Of a stretch of DNA of 64,000 bases, positions 55,704-64,000 are shown piece by piece (the first letter of the stretch is position 1; every line of letters begins with the position of its first letter). The position numbers and the translations under genes were made by a program. Under the pieces are notes generated by a model. It did not search any database. It was not told the origin of the DNA and saw only the letters and a program-made list of their open reading frames with translations. This DNA is from Allomuricauda sp. NBRC 101325 (GTDB taxonomy: Bacteria > Bacteroidota > Bacteroidia > Flavobacteriales > Flavobacteriaceae), in NCBI RefSeq assembly GCF_030268205.1, contig NZ_BSQF01000002.1:124001-188000 (forward strand). Reading direction: 5' to 3'.

Positions 55704-56411
55704 ATGGGAGATGTATTTTTGAACAAGGCCGACATGGATGTCCATCCACCGCGATTGCATACCGACTATAAATCGACCATCCTAAGAGCACCCACAAAAC
55801 CGTTATTGTTGCTAAAACCTTCCCTTTCGGAATATACAGGGCCTGTTTTTGGGGATATGAATATCGGAGAGTTTGATCATGATCTTACCATAAATGGTCG
55901 TAAAAATGGAGAGCCCATCGGAGAGCGTATGGTGGTGCATGGAAAAGTTACAGATCAGAACGGTAAACCTATTCCACATACTTTAATAGAAGTTTGGCAA
56001 GCCAATGCGGCAGGAAGATATGTGCATAAAGTAGATCAGCACGATGCTCCCTTGGACCCTAATTTTTTGGGAGCGGGCAGGTGTCTTACCGATGCTGAGG
56101 GCAACTACAAATTTTACACGGTGAAACCAGGTGCCTATCCATGGGGCAATCATTACAATGCATGGCGGCCCAACCACATACATTTTTCATTATTTGGCGG
56201 TGGTATTACAAGCAGATTGGTGACTCAGATGTATTTCCCCGGCGACCCTTTGTTAAAGCACGACCCTATTTATTTGGGAGTTCCCCCTAAAGGGCGCGAT
56301 CTGCTCGTCGGTCATTTTGATTTAGGTTTGACAGAACCCAGTTTCGCTCTTGGTTACCGATTTGATATCGTTTTGAGAGGGCATTCAGCCACGCCATTTG
56401 AGAACCTTTAA
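55704..56411 (+). CDS. pcaH: Protocatechuate 3,4-dioxygenase beta subunit
   Basis: PcaH holds the Fe(III) of the intradiol dioxygenase that opens protocatechuate to 3-carboxy-cis,cis-muconate. The 235-residue chain keeps all four iron ligands: Tyr106 (GRYVHK), Tyr145 (PGAYPW), His158 and His160 (NHIHF), spaced as in the Pseudomonas enzyme (Tyr408, Tyr447, His460, His462), with Arg155 matching Arg457. It is cytoplasmic. pcaG follows 12 bp later. It is the first gene of a seven-gene run after the exact -7 box. Confidence 0.96.
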   Translation: MGDVFLNKADMDVHPPRLHTDYKSTILRAPTKPLLLLKPSLSEYTGPVFGDMNIGEFDHDLTINGRKNGEPIGERMVVHGKVTDQNGKPIPHTLIEVWQANAAGRYVHKVDQHDAPLDPNFLGAGRCLTDAEGNYKFYTVKPGAYPWGNHYNAWRPNHIHFSLFGGGITSRLVTQMYFPGDPLLKHDPIYLGVPPKGRDLLVGHFDLGLTEPSFALGYRFDIVLRGHSATPFENL

Positions 56412-56423
56412 ACGAAATTCAAG

Positions 56424-56948
56424 ATGAAACAAACACCATCTCAAACCGTTGGGCCATATTTTGCATATGGGTTGACCCCACAACAATATAATTACGACTT
56501 TCCTTCGCATGTAGATGGAAATATGGTTGACCCCTTAACCACTCCGAATACTATTACCATAATTGGTCAAGTTTTGGATGGGGAGGGAAAGCCTATTGAT
56601 GACGCCATGATTGAGGTATGGCAAAACGATGGAGAAAAAGCTTTGTTCGGTAGATATGGTACAGGTACCGACCCAAACAATCGGTTTATTTTCAATACCA
56701 TTAAACCGAAGAGTGTAAACGGTCAGGCACCTTATGTGACTTTCGTGGTGTTCATGAGGGGGCAATTGATCCATTCCTTTACTCGAATGTATTTTTCAGA
56801 CGAAACTAGTCTGAACAAAACTGATGAGACATTGAACAGCATTCCAGAGCATCGCAGAAATACACTGATTGCAAAACAAAATGGAAATCAATACCAGTTC
56901 GATATCCACATGCAAGGCGATTTGGAAACCGTTTTTTTCGACATTTAG
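56424..56948 (+). CDS. pcaG: Protocatechuate 3,4-dioxygenase alpha subunit
   Basis: PcaG is the non-catalytic partner of PcaH in the (alpha-beta)n dioxygenase. The 174-residue protein has the family start TPSQTVGPYFAYGLTP, the shared intradiol segment DAMIEVWQNDGEK and APYVTFVVFMRGQL where the beta subunit has its iron-binding His pair; those ligands are absent here, as expected. It is shorter than Pseudomonas PcaG (about 200). The stop is 10 bp before pcaB. Confidence 0.95.
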   Translation: MKQTPSQTVGPYFAYGLTPQQYNYDFPSHVDGNMVDPLTTPNTITIIGQVLDGEGKPIDDAMIEVWQNDGEKALFGRYGTGTDPNNRFIFNTIKPKSVNGQAPYVTFVVFMRGQLIHSFTRMYFSDETSLNKTDETLNSIPEHRRNTLIAKQNGNQYQFDIHMQGDLETVFFDI

Positions 56949-56958
56949 AACAGATTAA

Positions 56959-58278
56959 ATGAGCTTGTACAGCGAAATATTTTATTCCAAGGAAGTCAAT
57001 TCCCTTTTTTCCAACCATAACCATATTTCAAAAATGCTTTTGGTGGAAGCGGCTTTGGCCAAGGCTCAGGCTGAGGAGGGCATTATTCCTAAAGAAGCGG
57101 CAACCATAATTGAGCAATGCTGCAATGTCAATTATATTGACTTGGAACAGTTGAAAAATGATGTCCATTTGGGTGGAAACGCAGCAATACCTTTGGTAAA
57201 GCAATTGGTTCGCATTGTAAAGAACAACGATTTTGAAGCATCAAAATATGTGCACTTTGGAGCTACCAGTCAAGATATCATTGACACAGCAACTGTTTTG
57301 CTCATTCAGGAGTATCTGCATTGGGTGCAGGGAAAGACGCATCAATTAAAAAGTATTTTACTGGAACTCACCAAATCCCATCGAGAAACATTGATGATGG
57401 GACGCACACTGCTACAGCAAGCCAAACCAATAACTTTTGGATTAAAAACAGCAGGATGGTTGGAAGCATTGCACAGAACAGATAACCGTTTGGAAGAAGC
57501 CAAAATGCGAGTGTTGTCCATTCAATTGGGAGGAGCTGTTGGTAGTGGAAATAAACGTATCACAGCCGAAGTAAAGCAAACGTTTGCCAATTTATTGGGA
57601 CTTTCTGATGCTTTTACATGGCAAGCCCATCGGGATAACTTTTCAGAATGGGCCTCTGTGTTGTCTATCTTATCGGGAACCCTTGGAAAAATTGCCAAGG
57701 ATATTTCGTTGTTGATGCAAACAGAAATCGGGGAGGTTTATGAACCTGCAGCACCAGGACGAGGAGGTTCCAGCACCATGCCACATAAACGAAACCCTGT
57801 TATTTGCGCAGTGATTTTGGCCAATGCCATGCGAACTCCGAATTTGACCGCAACCATGCATTCTAGTATGATTCAAGAGCATGAACGTTCAGCAGGACTT
57901 TGGCATGCCGAATGGGAAGTGCTCACCCAACTAATGGCACTAACTGCGGGAACTGTGGAAAAATCCATCGAATTATTATCGGGATTAGAAGTGCATCCCG
58001 AACGTATGCTCCATAATTTGGAATTGACAAACGGCTTGATCTATGCCGAAAATGTTTCATTAGCACTGGCCCAAAAAATGGGAAAAATTCAAGCACATGA
58101 ACTTGTTGAAAAAGCTTGTGAAATTGCCATTCGAGACCAAAAACATTTAAAACAAGTCCTTTTGGACCAGTCTGTTGATCTAGCGGATTTGGACTCTTAT
58201 TTTGATCCCAAGAATTCCATTGGACAAAGCATCTCATTTGTAGATTCAATTATTGCAACCTATGAAAACCAATTATAA
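56959..58278 (+). CDS. pcaB: 3-carboxy-cis,cis-muconate cycloisomerase
   Basis: PcaB lactonises 3-carboxy-cis,cis-muconate to 4-carboxymuconolactone. The 439-residue protein belongs to the fumarase/aspartase superfamily, with the signature GRGGSSTMPHKRNPV and an earlier VHFGATSQDIIDTA region. Its length fits the bacterial class II enzyme. The last 17 bases overlap the start of the next gene in another frame, suggesting translational coupling. Confidence 0.95.
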   Translation: MSLYSEIFYSKEVNSLFSNHNHISKMLLVEAALAKAQAEEGIIPKEAATIIEQCCNVNYIDLEQLKNDVHLGGNAAIPLVKQLVRIVKNNDFEASKYVHFGATSQDIIDTATVLLIQEYLHWVQGKTHQLKSILLELTKSHRETLMMGRTLLQQAKPITFGLKTAGWLEALHRTDNRLEEAKMRVLSIQLGGAVGSGNKRITAEVKQTFANLLGLSDAFTWQAHRDNFSEWASVLSILSGTLGKIAKDISLLMQTEIGEVYEPAAPGRGGSSTMPHKRNPVICAVILANAMRTPNLTATMHSSMIQEHERSAGLWHAEWEVLTQLMALTAGTVEKSIELLSGLEVHPERMLHNLELTNGLIYAENVSLALAQKMGKIQAHELVEKACEIAIRDQKHLKQVLLDQSVDLADLDSYFDPKNSIGQSISFVDSIIATYENQL

Positions 58279-59389
58279 ACTTTCGGGAACACCGAACAGT
58301 CCAGTTTTAATTTTTTCCAATTCTTTGGGAAGTACCATGGCTATGTGGGATGACTTGATTCCGTATTTGCTACCTTATTTCCGCATCCTCCAATACGATA
58401 CCAGAGGTCATGGCGGAAGTGAAGTAGGTGTGGACCCTTGTACCATTGAAGCTTTGGGCAGGGATGTTTTGGAAATCATGGACCAACTCAACATCGAGAA
58501 AGCCGCTTTTTGCGGATTGTCCATGGGAGGCTTGATTGGACAATGGTTGGGTGTTCATGCTCCAGAACGGTTTTCCCATTTGATTTTGAGCAATACCGCG
58601 GCAAAAATTGGAGAAGAATCAAGTTGGGAGGCACGAATTAAAAACATCATAAAAAATGGAATGAGTGTTTTGTCTGAAAGCACTATGAATGTATGGTTCA
58701 CAGATGCATTCCGAAAAAATTATCCTCAAAAAGAGGTATGGGCAACCCAGATGTTACTCAATAATAACCTAATTGGCTACGCAAATTGTTGTACAGCCAT
58801 TGGAGAGGCCGATTTTCGAGATTCCATAAAAAATATACCTTTAAAAACACTGGTCATAACTGGCGATGAAGATGCTGTGACTACCATTATACATGCCGAA
58901 TTTATGGTGGCGCAAATTCCAAATGCTGAATTAAAAGTATTGCCTGCGCGTCATTTGGCGAGCACAGAATTACCTGCGGAATTTGCATCCCTTTTGATTC
59001 ATTTTATAGTGGGAGAAACCAGTTTTGAAAAAGGAATGCACGTGCGAAGAACAGTTTTGGGCAATGAACATGTAGACCGAGCACAAAATAATATTACAGA
59101 GTTTAATGAAGCCTTTCAGGAAATGGTTGCCGAGGTGCCTTGGGGAATGGTCTGGACAAGACCAGGATTAACAAAGCATCAACGTAGTTTGATTACCCTT
59201 TCCATGATGATCGCTTTGAACCGTACCCCAGAATTTAAAATGCACATTAAGGCGGCAATAAACAATGGGGTAACTCCAGATGAAATCAAAGAGTTGATGT
59301 TGCAATCGGCCATTTATTGTGGATTCCCGGCGGCCAACGAAGCCTACCATTCCGCACAAGAAGTTTTGGGTAATCTTGATCTTAACTAA
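58262..59389 (+). CDS. pcaL: Fused 3-oxoadipate enol-lactonase / 4-carboxymuconolactone decarboxylase
   Basis: The 375-residue protein fuses two pathway steps. Residues 1-255 are an alpha/beta-hydrolase (PcaD-like) with nucleophile Ser87 in GLSMGG, acid in ITGDEDAVT and His in ARHLAST. Residues 260-375 are a carboxymuconolactone decarboxylase (PcaC-like) with the HIKAAINNGVTPDEIKE motif. The fusion order matches PcaL of actinobacteria. The ATG at 58262 is used; an in-frame TTG at 58253 is possible. It performs decarboxylation to 3-oxoadipate enol-lactone and its hydrolysis to 3-oxoadipate. Confidence 0.94.
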   Translation: MKTNYKLSGTPNSPVLIFSNSLGSTMAMWDDLIPYLLPYFRILQYDTRGHGGSEVGVDPCTIEALGRDVLEIMDQLNIEKAAFCGLSMGGLIGQWLGVHAPERFSHLILSNTAAKIGEESSWEARIKNIIKNGMSVLSESTMNVWFTDAFRKNYPQKEVWATQMLLNNNLIGYANCCTAIGEADFRDSIKNIPLKTLVITGDEDAVTTIIHAEFMVAQIPNAELKVLPARHLASTELPAEFASLLIHFIVGETSFEKGMHVRRTVLGNEHVDRAQNNITEFNEAFQEMVAEVPWGMVWTRPGLTKHQRSLITLSMMIALNRTPEFKMHIKAAINNGVTPDEIKELMLQSAIYCGFPAANEAYHSAQEVLGNLDLN

Positions 59390-59398
59390 GGCTGTGAA

Positions 59399-60592
59399 AT
59401 GAAAAGGATCCAAACACAAGTCGGAATTATTGGAGCAGGTCCTGCGGGACTCACGTTGGCACATTGGTTAAAGCAAAAGGGCATTTCCTCGGTAATTGTG
59501 GAGTTGCGAAGTAGGGAATATGTAGAGGGGCGCGTTCGTGCTGGATTGTTGGAACAAAATACCGTCGATATTTTAAATGAACTCGGCATGGGTGCCCGAA
59601 TGCAAAAAGAGGGCATGGTGCATGATGGGGTTTACTTGAGTTTTGACCAAGAACGTGTTCACATTCCTTTTGCAGAATTGACAGGAGGGCGACAAATTAC
59701 CATTTATGGGCAACAAGAAGTAGTGAAAGACCTCACGGATGCTTGGTTACAAGCTGGTGAACAATTGTATTTTGAAGCGGGAGCACATCAGATTACCGAC
59801 ATCGATACAAATTGCTCAAAAATCCATTTTACGCACAATGGCGAGGAGGGAATAATTGACTGTGATTTTGTTGCAGCCTGTGATGGGTTTCATGGTATCG
59901 GTAGAAAAGCCATACAAAAAGACAGTTATCGAGCCTACGATATCACTTATCCGTTCAGTTGGTTGGGGATTTTGGCAAATGTGGCGCCATCCACCGACGA
60001 ATTGATCTACTCCTATCATCAAAATGGTTTTGCATTGCACAGTTTGAGATCGGATACGGTTAGCCGATTGTATATTCAAGTGGATAATGATGACCACATT
60101 GATAATTGGTCGGATGATCGCATTTGGGAAGAATTGGCACTTCGATTGGGAACCAAAGGTTGGTCTTTGCAATCAGGTCCTATTTTCGATAAAAGCATCA
60201 CCCCAATGCGAAGTCACATGATCGATAATTTAAGTTCAGGACGACTATTTTTAGCGGGGGATGCAGCACATATTGTACCCCCAACGGGAGGAAAAGGACT
60301 GAATCTGGCCATTGCCGATGTGAAACATTTGGTTGATGGTTTGATCGGTTTTTACAAGGAAAATGAAACCCAATTATTGGATAATTACACCGAATTGGCG
60401 TTACGTAGAATTTGGCGGGCACAGGATTTTTCCAACTTTATGACCACACTTTTGCATAAACAAGATGACCATGGGTCGTTTACCTATCAACTTCAAAAGG
60501 CCAAGTTCGACTACATTAAAATGTCATCAGCCTACAGAACAACCATAGCTGAAAACTATGTGGGATTGCCTTTTGAATCTTATGATTATTGA
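59399..60592 (+). CDS. pobA: 4-hydroxybenzoate 3-monooxygenase
   Basis: PobA hydroxylates 4-hydroxybenzoate to protocatechuate with FAD, NADPH or NADH and oxygen. The 397-residue flavoprotein has GIIGAGPAGL at the N-terminus (FAD), RVRAGLLEQNTVDIL matching the substrate/FAD loop of the Pseudomonas enzyme, a DGFHGIGRKA segment and LAGDAAHIVPPTGGKGLN near residue 285. Inclusion inside the pca run, rather than beside its own regulator, shows that 4-hydroxybenzoate is a main entry compound. The next gene starts 7 bp after its stop. Confidence 0.96.
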   Translation: MKRIQTQVGIIGAGPAGLTLAHWLKQKGISSVIVELRSREYVEGRVRAGLLEQNTVDILNELGMGARMQKEGMVHDGVYLSFDQERVHIPFAELTGGRQITIYGQQEVVKDLTDAWLQAGEQLYFEAGAHQITDIDTNCSKIHFTHNGEEGIIDCDFVAACDGFHGIGRKAIQKDSYRAYDITYPFSWLGILANVAPSTDELIYSYHQNGFALHSLRSDTVSRLYIQVDNDDHIDNWSDDRIWEELALRLGTKGWSLQSGPIFDKSITPMRSHMIDNLSSGRLFLAGDAAHIVPPTGGKGLNLAIADVKHLVDGLIGFYKENETQLLDNYTELALRRIWRAQDFSNFMTTLLHKQDDHGSFTYQLQKAKFDYIKMSSAYRTTIAENYVGLPFESYDY

Positions 60593-60599
60593 TTGAATT

Positions 60600-61946
60600 A
60601 TGAAACACATACCTCAAATATCGCCCCAAGAGGCAGCCAAGTTGGTCAAAGACGGCGATATTTTATTGCAAGGCGGATTTGGAATGACGGGCAACCCTGT
60701 GCATTTAATGAAAGCATTGGCAGAAACCACTACCAAGGATCTAACTTTTATCGGAAACAATGTGGGTGAACCTGGCATTGGCGGAGGATTGCTTTTGCGC
60801 AACGGTCAGATTAAAAAGATGATTGGCTCTTTTTTTACCAGTAACCCAGAAGCTGTGCAAGCGGCTCAATCAGGTGCTGTGGCTTACGAATTATTGCCTC
60901 AAGGAACGTTGGCCGAAGCGATTCGGGCAGGAGGAGCAGGAATCGGTGGTTTTTATACCCCAACTTCGGCAGGAACACCTTTGGCCGAGGAGCGAGAAAC
61001 CAAAATCCTTAATGGAGTGGAACAGGTTTTTATTCCTTGCATTAGGGGCAATGTGGCTTTTATTCGAGCATGGAAAGCGGATAAATGCGGCAATCTCCAA
61101 TATCGAATGACAGAACAAAATTTCAACAAAGCTATGGCCACCGCCGCAGATATTGTGGTGGCAGAAGTGGAAGAAATTGTAGAAGTTGGGCAATTGGATC
61201 CTAACCAAATTCATACCCCAGGATGTTTTGTGGATTATTTGGTAGAGGCAAAATTAGCACTCGAAGATTTGGGTAGTTCAGCATCCGTAGCATCCAGTAG
61301 AAAAGTGAGCGATAGCCGAATGAACATGGCTAAACGAGCCTTGTCCGAATTGAAAAAGGGAGATATCGTGAACCTTGGAATTGGAATTCCGACCCTTATA
61401 GCTGATCTGATCCAACCCGAAGATGATATCAACTTGCATACCGAAAATGGAATGCTGGGTGTAGGTCCAGTGCCCACTGATGGAGGCGGAGCATTGGATT
61501 ATCCTGTGAATGCAGGCAAGATTCCCGTAACCGCCTTAAAGGGCAGTAGTTATTTTGATAGTACAGAAAGTTTTGGAATGATAAGGGGTAAACATATCGA
61601 CATTGCCATTATGGGCGGCCTGGAAGTTGATGAAAAGGCCAATTTGGCCAATTGGGCAGTCCCCGGAAAGCCTTTATTGGGTGTGGGAGGTGCCATGGAC
61701 TTGGCTTCTGGTGCAAAAAGGCTCATCATCACGATGACACATACGAACAGTGATGGAAGTTCCAAAATTGTGAAAAACTGTTCACTACCTTTAACTGCAG
61801 TAGGTGCCGTGGGTATGATCATTACCGATTTGGCGGTTTTTGAGTTTATTGAAAATCAACTGACCTTAATCGAAGTGATGCCAGGAAGTACTTTGGAAGA
61901 AGTCCGAACCAAAACCGATGCGAATTTTAAATTGGACTTACGCTAA
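60600..61946 (+). CDS. pcaIJ: Fused 3-oxoadipate CoA-transferase (alpha and beta in one chain)
   Basis: The 448-residue protein joins both CoA-transferase subunits. Residues 1-230 are alpha-like ([30 protein letters not shown]) and residues 240-448 beta-like, starting at [22 protein letters not shown] and holding the catalytic Glu in [11 protein letters not shown]. It moves CoA from succinyl-CoA to 3-oxoadipate. In most bacteria pcaI and pcaJ are separate genes; the joining region at about 230-240 contains no stop or restart. pcaF follows 32 bp later. Confidence 0.93.
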   Translation: MKHIPQISPQEAAKLVKDGDILLQGGFGMTGNPVHLMKALAETTTKDLTFIGNNVGEPGIGGGLLLRNGQIKKMIGSFFTSNPEAVQAAQSGAVAYELLPQGTLAEAIRAGGAGIGGFYTPTSAGTPLAEERETKILNGVEQVFIPCIRGNVAFIRAWKADKCGNLQYRMTEQNFNKAMATAADIVVAEVEEIVEVGQLDPNQIHTPGCFVDYLVEAKLALEDLGSSASVASSRKVSDSRMNMAKRALSELKKGDIVNLGIGIPTLIADLIQPEDDINLHTENGMLGVGPVPTDGGGALDYPVNAGKIPVTALKGSSYFDSTESFGMIRGKHIDIAIMGGLEVDEKANLANWAVPGKPLLGVGGAMDLASGAKRLIITMTHTNSDGSSKIVKNCSLPLTAVGAVGMIITDLAVFEFIENQLTLIEVMPGSTLEEVRTKTDANFKLDLR

Positions 61947-61978
61947 TTGTTGGATATTTAATTTAAGGAGAACTAGAT

Positions 61979-63187
61979 ATGGAAGAGGCTTATATTATTG
62001 ATGGAATCAGAACCCCAATTGGAAATTTTCGTGGGAGTTTATCTTCCATTCGCACCGATGATTTGGCCGCAATGGTGATCAAGGAATTGGTAAAACGTAA
62101 TCCAAAAATTCCAACCGATAAAATTGATGACGTCATCTTGGGTTGTCACAATCAAGCAGGGGAGGACAACAGAAATGTTGCCCGTATGGCTTTGTTGTTG
62201 GCGGGATTGCCCCATACGGTTCCTGGCGAAACAGTGAACCGATTGTGTTCTTCTGGAATGTCGAGTATTATTCATGCAGTGAGGGCCATTAAGGCAGGTG
62301 ATGGGGATATTTTTATATCTGGCGGTGTGGAGCATATGACCCGTGGACCTTTGGTGGTTTCTAAACCCTCAGCTGCATATGGAAACGATTCAAAAATGTA
62401 CGATTCCAGTTTTGGATGGCGCTTTGTCAACCCTAAAATGGATGAAATGTATGGCACCGACCCCATGGGAACCACGGCGGAAAATTTGGTTGAGATGTAT
62501 GGGATTTCCAGAGAGGACCAAGACCAATTTGCTTGCAACTCCCAATTAAAAGCTGCCAAAGCTCAAAATAGGGGAAGATTGAAAGAGGAAATCATGCCTA
62601 TTTCAATTCCGCAACGAAAAAAGGACCCCATTATATTTGAACATGATGAATTTGTAAGACCCAATACGACCGTGGAGGTTCTTTCCAAACTTCGTCCTGC
62701 CTTTAAAAATGATGGCACCGTAACAGCAGGAAACGCATCGGGATTAAACGATGGGGCAGGTGCAGTTTTTGTAGCCTCGGGAAAAGCTGTTGAAAAATTT
62801 GGACTTGAACCGCTGGCAAGAGTAGTGACTTCAGCAGTGGTTGGAGTAGAACCCAAAATCATGGGAATCGGTCCTGTTTTTGCCACAAATAAAGCTTTGG
62901 AAAAAGCAGGTTTAATACTAGATCAAATGGACGTGATTGAGCTTAATGAAGCCTTTTCGGCCCAAAGTTTGGCATGTATCAGGGAATGGGGCTTAAAAGA
63001 TGATGACCCTAGAATCAATGTGAATGGAGGTGCCATTGCGTTAGGGCATCCATTAGGCATGTCTGGCACTCGAATTACCTATTCCGCAGCATTGGAACTT
63101 CAAAAACAACAAAAAAAATATGCCTTGGTCACCATGTGTGTTGGTGTAGGAATGGGTTACGCCGTGATTTTGGAACGACTATCGTAA
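61979..63187 (+). CDS. pcaF: 3-oxoadipyl-CoA thiolase
   Basis: PcaF cleaves 3-oxoadipyl-CoA to acetyl-CoA and succinyl-CoA. The 402-residue thiolase has the acyl-accepting Cys90 (NRLCSSGMSS), the His of NGGAIALGHPLG and the C-terminal Cys of CVGVGMGYA. Specific PcaF features include GAGAVF and GIGPVFATNKALEKAG. It is the final enzyme of the run, and its last 9 bases overlap the convergent regulator gene, so no terminator fits between them. Confidence 0.94.
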   Translation: MEEAYIIDGIRTPIGNFRGSLSSIRTDDLAAMVIKELVKRNPKIPTDKIDDVILGCHNQAGEDNRNVARMALLLAGLPHTVPGETVNRLCSSGMSSIIHAVRAIKAGDGDIFISGGVEHMTRGPLVVSKPSAAYGNDSKMYDSSFGWRFVNPKMDEMYGTDPMGTTAENLVEMYGISREDQDQFACNSQLKAAKAQNRGRLKEEIMPISIPQRKKDPIIFEHDEFVRPNTTVEVLSKLRPAFKNDGTVTAGNASGLNDGAGAVFVASGKAVEKFGLEPLARVVTSAVVGVEPKIMGIGPVFATNKALEKAGLILDQMDVIELNEAFSAQSLACIREWGLKDDDPRINVNGGAIALGHPLGMSGTRITYSAALELQKQQKKYALVTMCVGVGMGYAVILERLS

Positions 63188-64000
63188 AATATCCCTGCGA
63201 TCAATAGCCTTTCTGCGATACTGTAAAGGCGTTTGTTCTTCGTGTTTTTTAAAGAATTTGCTGAAATGGGAGGGGTCGCTAAACCCTAATTTATATGCAA
63301 TTTCCGAAATGGACTTATCCGAAGTGAGCAACATCTTTTTGGATTCCCGTTTCAATTGCTCATGAATCAACTGCAAAGCCGATTTGTTCACCAAGTTTCT
63401 ACAAACCCGATTTAAATGCCCAGAACTGATATGCAATTCTTTTGCGTAATCAGCAACGGTCCAAGCGTTGTTGTGCTGTTGTTTTACCAATCTCAAAAAA
63501 CGATTGTAGTACGAAAGCGTTCGGTTATCATTTGGGAATTCCAAGGTAACATGCTCCACAATTAGGCGGTACAAGCGCACAATTAAAATTTGCAACAGCA
63601 ACTGAATAATTTTCTGTCGTGCAATCCTTTTCACCTTTAATTCGGCATGAAAACGCAGGCGCGTGCTCATCAACTCGTCAAACGAAGCCAATTCTTCATG
63701 AAAAGGCAAATACCGCATATCTTGATAATAATGCGAAATATCTGGCAACCCTTTCAAACAATCATCAAACAAAGAAGTCGCCAACGTAAGCACCTCACCC
63801 TTGATGTCTTTCGAAAACTGAAACCCATGCAAAATCCCATTGGGCACAAAAAGGATACAAGGGCCCGCAAACGAAAAGCTTTGCCCATCAGAAATGAGCT
63901 TCCCACTTCCATTTTCTATAAAGAACAATTGCGTAAGATCGGTGTGCAAATGCTCGGGAATCTCGTAATTGAATTTTGAAATGGTCAATTTAATGTTCTC
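63179..64000 (-). CDS. AraC-family regulator with cupin N-terminus, partial (start beyond window)
   Basis: The reading frame stays open to the right window edge, so at least 273 residues are present and the first 25 or so are missing by comparison with the paralogue at 54656. Shared features are PEHLHTDLTQLFFIE in the cupin domain and the AraC domain with DYAKELHISSGHLNRVCR and SEIAYKLGFSDPSHFSKFFKKH. It ends with a TAG that overlaps the pcaF end by 9 bp. It probably regulates the pca run or a neighbouring aromatic gene set outside the window. Confidence 0.85.
   Translation of the reverse strand, partial: ENIKLTISKFNYEIPEHLHTDLTQLFFIENGSGKLISDGQSFSFAGPCILFVPNGILHGFQFSKDIKGEVLTLATSLFDDCLKGLPDISHYYQDMRYLPFHEELASFDELMSTRLRFHAELKVKRIARQKIIQLLLQILIVRLYRLIVEHVTLEFPNDNRTLSYYNRFLRLVKQQHNNAWTVADYAKELHISSGHLNRVCRNLVNKSALQLIHEQLKRESKKMLLTSDKSISEIAYKLGFSDPSHFSKFFKKHEEQTPLQYRRKAIDRRDILR

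Noticed and set aside
1..64000. CRISPR array, rRNA operon or phage-defence system
   Set aside because: No regularly spaced repeats, cas, restriction, toxin-antitoxin or rRNA sequences were seen. The HerA-like ATPase has no NurA, Sir2 or nuclease partner inside the window.

Overview
The window looks like a chromosomal stretch of a marine-type member of the Flavobacteriaceae (Bacteroidota). The support is an adjacent SusC/SusD pair, many lipoproteins, several exact TAnnTTTG promoter -7 boxes sitting just upstream of start codons, almost no Shine-Dalgarno sequences, and moderately AT-rich DNA. No rRNA, intact tRNA, insertion sequence or CRISPR array is visible. No stretch over 300 bases lacks a gene.

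Positions 1-10130 hold housekeeping and envelope genes: a partial HerA-like ATPase, an exported RidA-like protein without the catalytic arginine, QueE, a lipoprotein metalloprotease, a methyltransferase, a Cys-cluster protein, a sterol-desaturase-type enzyme, a DUF1343/NamZ-like muramidase, an FtsX/LolC permease, an M20 peptidase and a sugar epimerase. Two REP-like palindromic elements lie here. Positions 10132-14697 are a glyoxylate-shunt module: a RamB/ScfR-type regulator diverges from aceB-aceA across two palindromes spaced 21 bp apart. An exonuclease/GIY-YIG fusion gene follows.

Positions 16225-40319 are an L-arabinan/L-arabinose utilization locus of about 24 kb. A Nudix-derived AraR-type regulator diverges from fifteen co-directional genes: susC, susD, GH51, three exported GH43, GH127, a GPH-type symporter, a cytoplasmic GH43, a second GH51, araB, araD, araA, a lipoprotein mutarotase and a sodium/solute symporter. 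A strong terminator closes the run. Together they suggest surface cleavage, TonB-dependent uptake, periplasmic trimming, two inner-membrane import routes and cytoplasmic conversion to D-xylulose 5-phosphate.

Positions 40318-54501 carry an RND efflux operon (tolC-like, permease, adaptor), two universal stress proteins, thioredoxin, a DUF1080 lipoprotein, an S41 peptidase next to a membrane-anchored AraC regulator, a DUF6340-like lipoprotein and an M28 peptidase. A 21-bp orphan tRNA 3' end lies at 54503-54523.

Positions 54656-64000 are a 4-hydroxybenzoate/protocatechuate (beta-ketoadipate) cluster: pcaH-pcaG-pcaB-pcaDC fusion-pobA-pcaIJ fusion-pcaF. It is flanked by two related AraC/cupin regulators, the second cut by the window end. 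It would convert 4-hydroxybenzoate to acetyl-CoA and succinyl-CoA, and the glyoxylate shunt in the same window is the usual route for growth on acetyl-CoA.
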